The notes under the pieces: model-generated
Databases searched by the model: none
Told to the model about the DNA's origin: nothing
What the model saw: the letters and a program-made list of their open reading frames with translations, nothing else
Source: Alphaproteobacteria bacterium UBA5343
GTDB lineage: Bacteria > Pseudomonadota > Alphaproteobacteria > RF32 > UBA5343
NCBI GenBank assembly: GCA_002410125.1
Contig: DHQH01000021.1
Span: 1 to 7,294 of the forward strand
Length of the DNA stretch: 7,294 bases
Direction of reading: 5' to 3'
Made by a program: the position numbers and the translations under genes
Shown here: piece after piece, positions 1 through 5,411 of the stretch
Layout: every line of letters starts with the position of its first letter
Numbering within the stretch: position 1 is the first letter of the stretch

Positions 1-697
1 TGTCTTGTTTTTCTTCTTTACCACCTTGTATAATATCTGCTGTAGCCCCTGATATATAGACCTCCCCTTTTGGGTATGGAATATATAATTTATTATAAGT
101 TAGGACAAAACTTTCATAAATTTGGAAATCGAAAATATTATGAAGTTGGTTGTGAATAGGATTGGTTGGCACTAATATCATATTTTCAAATTCATTAGTA
201 CCGCCAAAATCATATGGGATTTTGAGATGCACACTAAAATTTTCTGGAGCAATTGCCTTTTTTAATAATACTATTCCCTCTTCTGTAATGCCAGCCTCAA
301 TACATTCATCAATATTGTGATAGCTTATGAATTTTAAGAAGTCTCTTCTTATTCGCTTAAAACTATTTTCATGCTCTATATTTTCTTTTATATAAGCACA
401 TTCCTTAATTTGAGTATAAGTTAAATCATATTCATCAATTTTTTCTTGTATTAAATTATACATTTCTTGCTCTGTATAATTGCAGCGATGAGCTGTTCTT
501 GTTGGGGTTGGAGTTGTTTTTTCTATAATTTGTTGCTTGGGATGGGCTTTTAATATGCTTGTTGGCATTGGGATTTTGACTTCATGAATAAAGCTGTATT
601 TTTGGGGAGTAAACAATTTTTTATCCTTCTTCATATCTGTTAAAGAAGGATTTTGGTCATCAACTATTTTTTCTCTGTCTCGCCACCATTCCCACAT
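1..697 (-). CDS. HNH/colicin-DNase-like protein with altered active site (3' end cut by window edge)
   Basis: This is an open frame of at least 232 codons that leaves the window at position 1 without a stop. The ATG at 697 is chosen because an AAGGGGG ribosome-binding site lies 7 nt upstream and an in-frame TAA lies at 713-715. Residues 1-75 are polar and Pro/Thr-rich, and residues 75-150 look helical. Residues 151-190 carry an HNH (beta-beta-alpha-metal) signature: VHLKIP at 156-161, GGTN at 165-168, ENMIL at 171-175 and HNQLH at 182-186. Against the colicin E9 DNase as I remember it, His157 falls on metal ligand H102, the Gly pair on G110-G111, and His182 and His186 on H127 and H131, with the same 25-residue spacing. 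The general base H103 corresponds to Leu158. The fold and metal site therefore seem kept while catalysis is doubtful. There is no signal peptide or membrane segment. It lies 41 nt after the preceding gene and is probably in the T4CP operon. Its function is unknown; a structural or adaptor role is inferred. Confidence 0.8.
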   Translation of the reverse strand, partial: MWEWWRDREKIVDDQNPSLTDMKKDKKLFTPQKYSFIHEVKIPMPTSILKAHPKQQIIEKTTPTPTRTAHRCNYTEQEMYNLIQEKIDEYDLTYTQIKECAYIKENIEHENSFKRIRRDFLKFISYHNIDECIEAGITEEGIVLLKKAIAPENFSVHLKIPYDFGGTNEFENMILVPTNPIHNQLHNIFDFQIYESFVLTYNKLYIPYPKGEVYISGATADIIQGGKEEKQD

Positions 698-704
698 ATA
701 AGTA

Positions 705-711
705 CCCCCTT
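705..711 (-). promoter_or_regulatory. Strong Shine-Dalgarno site of the HNH-like gene
   Basis: Reading on the minus strand, AAGGGGG lies 7 nt before the ATG at 697. It is the strongest ribosome-binding site in the window and supports the truncated left-edge gene as real, although that gene has no stop codon here. Confidence 0.7.
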
Positions 712-738
712 GTTATATATGGTGATTAAATATCATAT

Positions 739-1305
739 TTATCTGAAATTACCTATAAATTCATGCTTTGAGTTTAATTTGTCGCCTATGGTTTTGAAAA
801 AATTAGCAATCTTGTTTGTTTTTTTCCTTTCTAGAACTGGATCTTTATGCTGTTCTTCTACTAAGATATGCTTATTTGGTATTTCTTGATTTAATTTTTC
901 TAATGTGGTTTTTGGCTTGTTATTAGCTAGCTGTTCCATAGCATAATCTTTAGATAATTCTTCTTTAAACTTCTTTACCATATACCCCTCTTTACCATTA
1001 TTGTGATCTTTTAGACTGACATAAGGTTTTGGTTTATGATTAACCACTAATCCAGTTATAGATTGATTAGTATCAATAACATTAAATAAATTGCTTAAAT
1101 TACCATCAATATATCTTTGTGCTTGTTTTGATGATTTATATACTAATGTGAAGGTTAGGGCAATTATTACTACTATAAACAATAATTTTCTCGGATTTAT
1201 CTCTTTTTGTTTTTCATAGATAGGTGTTCTGATTTTTGCATAGCTAAATCCCCTTTTTTTTCTAGATTTGTGTATCTTTTTTAATTTTTTTAGATATTTA
1301 ACCAT
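739..1305 (-). CDS. Small bitopic membrane protein coupled to the T4CP gene
   Basis: This 188-residue protein was not recognised from its sequence. Residues 1-40 are very rich in Lys and Arg. Residues 41-56 (starting LLFIVVIIAL) form the single predicted transmembrane helix. Residues 60-188 are polar and charged, with no cysteines and no obvious motif. By the positive-inside rule the basic N-terminus is cytoplasmic and the C-terminal ~130 residues are outside, that is, periplasmic in a Gram-negative cell. The ATG follows the TAG stop of the T4CP gene with no base between them (TAGATG), and a GGGA sequence lies 7 nt upstream, so translation is probably coupled to the ATPase gene. Short bitopic proteins with periplasmic tails are common in type IV secretion loci. 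An accessory role to the coupling protein or channel is inferred from position only. Confidence 0.85.
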   Translation of the reverse strand: MVKYLKKLKKIHKSRKKRGFSYAKIRTPIYEKQKEINPRKLLFIVVIIALTFTLVYKSSKQAQRYIDGNLSNLFNVIDTNQSITGLVVNHKPKPYVSLKDHNNGKEGYMVKKFKEELSKDYAMEQLANNKPKTTLEKLNQEIPNKHILVEEQHKDPVLERKKTNKIANFFKTIGDKLNSKHEFIGNFR

Positions 1306-3510
1306 CTAGTCATCCCAACCTTCCCAATCTTCATCTTCAATTTCTTCTTTCTGAGCTTCATCAATTTCAACCCCTAATTTTGATAACATATCTTGGTTTA
1401 CCTCTTCTCTTTGGGCTACAATCCAATCTGGAACGGCTGGGGCTGGTGGAACTTTTCTCATTTTGCTCATTTCTCTATCAAGATACCATCTTGGAGAATC
1501 TGCCATAATAGGTCTATCAATATAACCTTGCATTAAAACAACTTGCTCTAACTCTGGTAAACTTAGTAATTTAGATGTACCAATAACTGCTGTTCCTTGT
1601 AGAGAATAGTTAACATTTTTAGAAAATGGATTAGTTCCCTTACCAAAACCCTCTGTTCTTGAGTAAGATGAGGTTTTAACAGTTCTTTGACCTATCATTT
1701 TTGAGAAACGTTCTGCAGTTTGCTCGTTGTTTTGCGATAGGATAACTTTACAAGCTGTTGTAGAAATCACAGTTTCAAGATCATCTTTACCATATTTACC
1801 AGAAATCTGCCCTAAATCTTGTCCAATTAAGAGATATGACACTTTTTGACCACGACCAACAGCTGGACCGTCAATAACAGCTTTTAGTTTTGGCATTTGT
1901 GGAAACTCGTCGAGTACGAATAAGGTTGGGAATGGTCCAACTTTACCATCGGCTGGATTTTGGAAACCTGGAGGGTTAGAGATTAGATAACCTGACATTA
2001 ACTCAATGAATGTACCACTAATAATGTTTAATGCTCTAGCATCTACTTGGTTTACTGATAAGTAAACTGAGATTGGCTTCCATTCGCCAGTGATTGGATC
2101 TTTCATCCCCCTTAAATCTTTAAATCTTAAGTCACTGATTTTGGTTCTTGAGATAACAGCAGAGTTTTTAAAGATACCGATACCTGTTAGAGCAGTGGAA
2201 AGAATAGATCCTCTTTCTTTATCTGGAGTTGATCCTAGTTGGTTTAATTCTACAACAGCTCTTTGGGCATAGCCATATTTTCTACATTCTTGAACGGCAT
2301 CGTCTAATAAATCTCTCATAGGGTCGGCAAGAGCTGCCATTTGATCGCCCTCTTCAGTTCTTTTCTTAATGTCTGCTGATTGCTTCATTTGAGCTTCGGT
2401 TAACCACTCTAAAATAAGAGCAATACAAGCCTCTGCCCCAACCCATCTATCAGGAAGCATTGACCAAGTACCAATAGGTACATAATTATCAATAGTAAGA
2501 GCATCATTTCTTAGTAACTGAGTAGCTGCTGCTGCTTCACTATCATTCATATCAAGATAATATCCTTCTAATACTTGCTTATCTTCTTCATCTAATGGTC
2601 CCTCGTAGAGTTTTGATATAAAATAGTCATTAGCTCTTGCTCGTTCTGTTTTACAAACAATAAAATGAATGAATCCTGTTAGAGCGTTTCTACCTGTTTT
2701 TGACCAGTGAGCGTCGCCTGATTTTGGGTCTTCAACTAAGATATTAACCATAGAATCCACATACATGTCTCGCTCTGGTCCCATTGGTGGGATAGAAGTT
2801 GGAGAAAGTGGGTTCCAACTTGGGTAATAGATACCTTTTTCTGGCTCATCTTCTTCACCCCAATTGATAATAAATACTGGACCTTCTTTTTGTCTGGCTC
2901 CTGATGTTTGGAAGCAAAGTTCTGGTTTAGGATCATTTACAATCAGACTGATACCTTTGGAATTAAAAATTGTTGGAACAACAACACCAACTGTTTTACC
3001 TGTACCTGGAGGAGCACAAACTAGGCAAGACAAAGTCTCTGGCAGCATTAGTAGTTTACCTTTCCATTTACCAACAACAATTATAAAACCATCAAACAAC
3101 TTCATTGCTTTAATATCTCTAAAGGTTGCAATCCTTGCTGAACCATGGATATTAGATTGAAATTTATATGGATTGGTAAGTGAACCTGTAACTAAAATGA
3201 CAGGCAACACAATAAAAGGTAATGATGGTAAAATTAGAACAAGAGAAAATTCTCCCTGATAGTTCCAAACTTGTTTACCCCAAGCGATATATCTATCAAT
3301 TAGATAAGCTGGCTTTACTATAACTACTTTTAAGAACTTCATAGCATAAGCTACTGATTTTTTTGAAATACCCTTACCTATTATATAAGCAAGAGGCATA
3401 GAAATAAAACAAAGAATGATAGTAGTAATAATTGCAATGGCGAATGTCCAAATCATCCATTGCATAGCCTTATCGTATTCTGCCCATTCACCGCCTCTTT
3501 CAAAAGCCAT
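1306..3510 (-). CDS. virD4: Type IV secretion coupling protein, VirD4/TraG family ATPase
   Basis: This inner-membrane ATPase brings substrates (relaxase-DNA or effector proteins) to a type IV secretion channel. The N-terminus has hydrophobic helices at about residues 18-45 and 88-110, with a basic loop between them. The family segment GSARIAT (123-129) leads into Walker A APPGTGKT (166-173). NDPKPEL (192-198) stands where relatives usually have a DPKGE-like motif. DAHWSKTGRNAL (266-277) begins the all-alpha region. Walker B is LFVLDEFPQMP (530-540), with Asp534 and Glu535, and Gln564 in LLIGQDLG follows as the motif III glutamine. The end (650-680) resembles the usual VirD4 C-terminal block. 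At 734 residues it is longer than the typical 550-650, mainly from a larger helical region and an acidic tail (718-734) ending WEGWDD. The ATG is 17 nt after the previous stop and its own ribosome-binding site is weak, so translational coupling is likely. No inactivating change is visible. Confidence 0.96.
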   Translation of the reverse strand: MAFERGGEWAEYDKAMQWMIWTFAIAIITTIILCFISMPLAYIIGKGISKKSVAYAMKFLKVVIVKPAYLIDRYIAWGKQVWNYQGEFSLVLILPSLPFIVLPVILVTGSLTNPYKFQSNIHGSARIATFRDIKAMKLFDGFIIVVGKWKGKLLMLPETLSCLVCAPPGTGKTVGVVVPTIFNSKGISLIVNDPKPELCFQTSGARQKEGPVFIINWGEEDEPEKGIYYPSWNPLSPTSIPPMGPERDMYVDSMVNILVEDPKSGDAHWSKTGRNALTGFIHFIVCKTERARANDYFISKLYEGPLDEEDKQVLEGYYLDMNDSEAAAATQLLRNDALTIDNYVPIGTWSMLPDRWVGAEACIALILEWLTEAQMKQSADIKKRTEEGDQMAALADPMRDLLDDAVQECRKYGYAQRAVVELNQLGSTPDKERGSILSTALTGIGIFKNSAVISRTKISDLRFKDLRGMKDPITGEWKPISVYLSVNQVDARALNIISGTFIELMSGYLISNPPGFQNPADGKVGPFPTLFVLDEFPQMPKLKAVIDGPAVGRGQKVSYLLIGQDLGQISGKYGKDDLETVISTTACKVILSQNNEQTAERFSKMIGQRTVKTSSYSRTEGFGKGTNPFSKNVNYSLQGTAVIGTSKLLSLPELEQVVLMQGYIDRPIMADSPRWYLDREMSKMRKVPPAPAVPDWIVAQREEVNQDMLSKLGVEIDEAQKEEIEDEDWEGWDD

Positions 3511-3527
3511 ATTTTTAATCTTTCATA

Positions 3528-4781
3528 TTATAAGTTAGAAATTACTTTTTTAACCCTACTAAATTTTCCGTTATCTATATCACTGCCTTTTTTAACAACT
3601 TCTGATATTGTTTTTAAATCGTCTGGTTCACCTTTATCAGCTCTACAAACCAGAACTTCTAAATCATCCCAAATATCTAGCATATCTTCAGCATTGATAA
3701 TGTTGCCTCTGATAACTGTTACCATTGGAATGATATTTAATCTTAGTTTATTTGATTTAAATGATTTTTCAATGCTTGATTTTGCATCAAGGACTTTTTT
3801 AACAGGCGAAACCCTATGAGAGCTTTCTGAAAACCATAAAGGTGCTTCATTATTGAATTTTTCTTCATCTGCTAACCAATCACCTTTTTCAGAATCTAAT
3901 TTACACACATAAATCTCATCATTTGAAACAGCAATGTAATCAAATTTTTCACCATTAATTTGGGCATTATTGATAATTTTATAGCCTTTACTATTAAATA
4001 AATTTGAGACTGTATCACTTGATTGGGAGCTAGCAGCTTTACTTGGTGTTTTTCTATCATTTCTTTGGTTATTTGTTTTTTGAGATTGTGTTTTTGGTGA
4101 TTTAGTGGATTTTTTTGGTTTTGAAACAAAAGTATCCATATCTTCTATATCATCATCGCCAAAATCAAAGTCAAAATCATCGTCATCATCACCATCATCA
4201 AAATCAAAGTCAAAATCATCTTTTAGAGGTTTAGTTGGTAGTTCTAAATCTTTTAGAGCCTTTGTAGCAGATGGGGTTTCATCGGACTGTATTACTGGGA
4301 GTTTTGTTCTTGTCTCCTTAGTTGCTTTTTGGACCGATTCTTTTTTATCTTTTTCATCTGTATGTTGTACAATATTACCTCTGACTGATGGAGGTCTAGT
4401 TTGTTTATAGGATTTTTTCTTCTTAACCTTAGTTTTGGTATATTTAATTTTTGGTGGTCTTTTAAAAATTCTTTTAAATGTTTTAATTATAGCATCTATA
4501 ACTTTTTTAAATAACTTACCCCATGGAACTAAAGCAATAGCTGTCCAACCTGTTAGCCATAGAGGAATTATGGTAAATAAGATAATAACAAAAGCCCATT
4601 CTCTTGGCTCGTCAATAACCCAACCATCTAGCCACAATCTCCAAGCAAATTGCCAATGCTCTTCTTTGATAATATCAAACCGCCAATTTTGAAGCATGAT
4701 GCTACGAATTCCTTCAGCATATAGGATACTCCATATAAGACCGATGAATAGCACTTTAATTAATTTTAATACATATTTCAA
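3528..4781 (-). CDS. Two-helix membrane protein with Asp/Phe repeat and NERD-like C-terminal domain (paralogue of the next gene upstream)
   Basis: The protein has 417 residues if translation starts at the TTG at 4781, which has GGAG 6 nt upstream. An earlier in-frame TTG at 4793 overlaps that ribosome-binding site and is less likely. Residues 1-28 and 62-85 are predicted membrane helices. Residues 90-125 are strongly basic. Residues 188-216 are an acidic run of alternating Asp and Phe, and 217-257 is a Ser/Thr/Lys/Gln-rich linker. Residues 258-397 look like a folded alpha/beta domain. The pattern FDYIAV (280-285), then YVCKLDSEKGDW (291-302), then SPVKKVLD (325-332) recalls NERD/PD-(D/E)xK nuclease-related domains, but the ExK position reads KxD, so activity is doubtful. 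This domain call is tentative. The first ~85 residues align without gaps to the 158-residue protein encoded just upstream. It sits 17 nt before the T4CP gene, which suggests a membrane partner of that ATPase; this is inference. Confidence 0.85.
   Translation of the reverse strand: MKYVLKLIKVLFIGLIWSILYAEGIRSIMLQNWRFDIIKEEHWQFAWRLWLDGWVIDEPREWAFVIILFTIIPLWLTGWTAIALVPWGKLFKKVIDAIIKTFKRIFKRPPKIKYTKTKVKKKKSYKQTRPPSVRGNIVQHTDEKDKKESVQKATKETRTKLPVIQSDETPSATKALKDLELPTKPLKDDFDFDFDDGDDDDDFDFDFGDDDIEDMDTFVSKPKKSTKSPKTQSQKTNNQRNDRKTPSKAASSQSSDTVSNLFNSKGYKIINNAQINGEKFDYIAVSNDEIYVCKLDSEKGDWLADEEKFNNEAPLWFSESSHRVSPVKKVLDAKSSIEKSFKSNKLRLNIIPMVTVIRGNIINAEDMLDIWDDLEVLVCRADKGEPDDLKTISEVVKKGSDIDNGKFSRVKKVISNL
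4160..4220 (-). repeat. 22-bp direct repeat encoding the Asp/Phe tract
   Basis: A 22-bp unit occurs identically at 4160-4181 and 4199-4220, offset by 39 bp (13 codons), with GAT-rich sequence between the copies. It lies in frame in the 417-residue protein and encodes the two DFDFDF blocks on either side of a run of Asp residues. The exact DNA identity suggests a recent duplication or slippage and a tract whose length may vary between strains. Confidence 0.85.
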
Positions 4782-4787
4782 AATTGT

Positions 4788-4791
4788 CTCC
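4788..4791 (-). promoter_or_regulatory. Shine-Dalgarno GGAG that sets the TTG start at 4781
   Basis: GGAG on the minus strand lies 6 nt before a TTG at 4781. The alternative in-frame TTG at 4793 sits on this same GGAG and has no ribosome-binding site of its own at a usable distance. The gapless N-terminal alignment with the paralogue upstream begins exactly at the 4781 codon. Confidence 0.6.
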
Positions 4792-4846
4792 AAATATTAA
4801 TTCTATTAAGATTAAACCATAAAATGATTTATATCTTGTAAACTTT

Positions 4847-5323
4847 CTAGTTAGAGATTTTCTCTAACTTTTTAGCTAGTTCTTCTTTGATTTTTGAAAC
4901 CTCAGAAGAAGTTTTTTTACCATTAGCCTTTAACTTATCTCTTTCTCTTTGTTCAAAAGATTTACCCTTACTGCCAAGATTTTTAAGCACAGCTCTTTTG
5001 GACCATATATTATTCATTCTTTCTTGTTCTATTTTATTAAATGGATACATTAAAATATAAAGATATTTAATCTTGCATAGTCCGTACCATAAAAGAATGA
5101 AAATAACGGGGGTAAACATTAATAAAGTAAAGAAATAATACTCTTCTGGAGAGTTAATTGACAAACCTTGATTCCAAAGACTATTTAGCCTAATCCATGC
5201 ATTCTTGGTTAAAATGTCAAATTTCCAGAATTTAACAAAAACATATTGCAAAACAGGGAAGTATCCATATCCTAAAATAAAGCCAATAATTAGAGCCCTT
5301 ATGCTTAAGAATATTTTTTTCAC
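4847..5323 (-). CDS. Short two-helix membrane protein, paralogue of the 417-residue neighbour
   Basis: The protein has 158 residues. Residues 1-30 and about 64-84 are predicted membrane helices. The segment between them holds FWKFDI (32-37), W43, LW (49-50), G53, I56 and P59, all matched at the same positions in the 417-residue protein encoded next. Residues 95-158 are a charged, Lys/Glu-rich, probably helical cytoplasmic tail, short where the paralogue has a long multi-part tail. The start is GTG at 5323. AAAGG about 9 nt upstream is its likely ribosome-binding site, and no other in-frame start near the first helix is better. The stop is 65 nt from the next gene. The family was not recognised. 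Position and paralogy suggest that both proteins belong to one membrane complex with the coupling ATPase, perhaps as a heteromer; this is inference. Confidence 0.85.
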   Translation of the reverse strand: MKKIFLSIRALIIGFILGYGYFPVLQYVFVKFWKFDILTKNAWIRLNSLWNQGLSINSPEEYYFFTLLMFTPVIFILLWYGLCKIKYLYILMYPFNKIEQERMNNIWSKRAVLKNLGSKGKSFEQRERDKLKANGKKTSSEVSKIKEELAKKLEKISN

Positions 5324-5343
5324 CTTTTCATACCTTTATCTTA

Positions 5344-5373
5344 ATTATACCTATTTAATAGCATAGCAATGTG
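5344..5373 (-). promoter_or_regulatory. Possible promoter for the membrane-protein/T4CP operon
   Basis: A perfect TATAAT lies at 5349-5344 on the minus strand, about 20 nt before the GTG start of the 158-residue gene. The matching -35 box is poor: CACATT at 5373-5368 gives an 18-nt spacer but falls within the downstream arm of the stem-loop, and TTGCTA at 5369-5364 is only 14 nt away. It is supported mainly by the -10 box and by its position after the hairpin. Confidence 0.35.
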
Positions 5374-5403
5374 ATTTTCTATAAACAAATAGAAAATCAC
5401 ATT
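5368..5403 (-). terminator. Perfect 15-bp stem-loop after the 480-residue gene
   Basis: The arms at 5368-5382 (AATGTGATTTTCTAT) and 5389-5403 are exact reverse complements, with a 6-nt loop. On the minus strand the structure begins 8 nt after the TAA of the 480-residue gene, where a terminator would be expected. However, the stem has only three G:C pairs and no U-run follows on either strand. It may be a weak terminator, an RNase-processing or mRNA-protecting hairpin, or a protein-binding palindrome. Terminator is the nearest category, not a firm call. Confidence 0.5.
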
Positions 5404-5411
5404 TACACAGG

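Noticed and set aside
1..697. HNH-like gene as a toxin or homing endonuclease
   Set aside because: The predicted general base is Leu, there is no toxin-delivery domain or adjacent small immunity gene in view, and the gene appears to continue the secretion operon. The missing C-terminus leaves this open.
653..889. Plus-strand open frame of 78 codons
   Set aside because: It crosses the junction of two well-supported minus-strand genes and covers the strong ribosome-binding site of the HNH-like gene.
2864..3160. Plus-strand open frame of 98 codons
   Set aside because: It lies wholly inside the coupling ATPase gene, opposite its Walker A region. It has no ribosome-binding site or recognisable product and is a shadow frame.
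1306..3510. Assignment as a DotL/TrbC-type (T4BSS) coupling protein
   Set aside because: The GSARIAT segment, the LDEFPQMP Walker B block and the C-terminal block fit VirD4/TraG better than DotL as remembered. The Dot/Icm comparison is kept only as an analogy for the HNH-like partner.
4105..4410. Plus-strand open frame rich in Ser and Lys
   Set aside because: Its Ser/Lys repeats are the antisense reading of the Asp/Phe tract of the 417-residue protein.
5368..5403. Calling the stem-loop a textbook intrinsic terminator
   Set aside because: The stem has only three G:C pairs and neither strand has a T-run after it, so it is listed at moderate confidence with alternatives.
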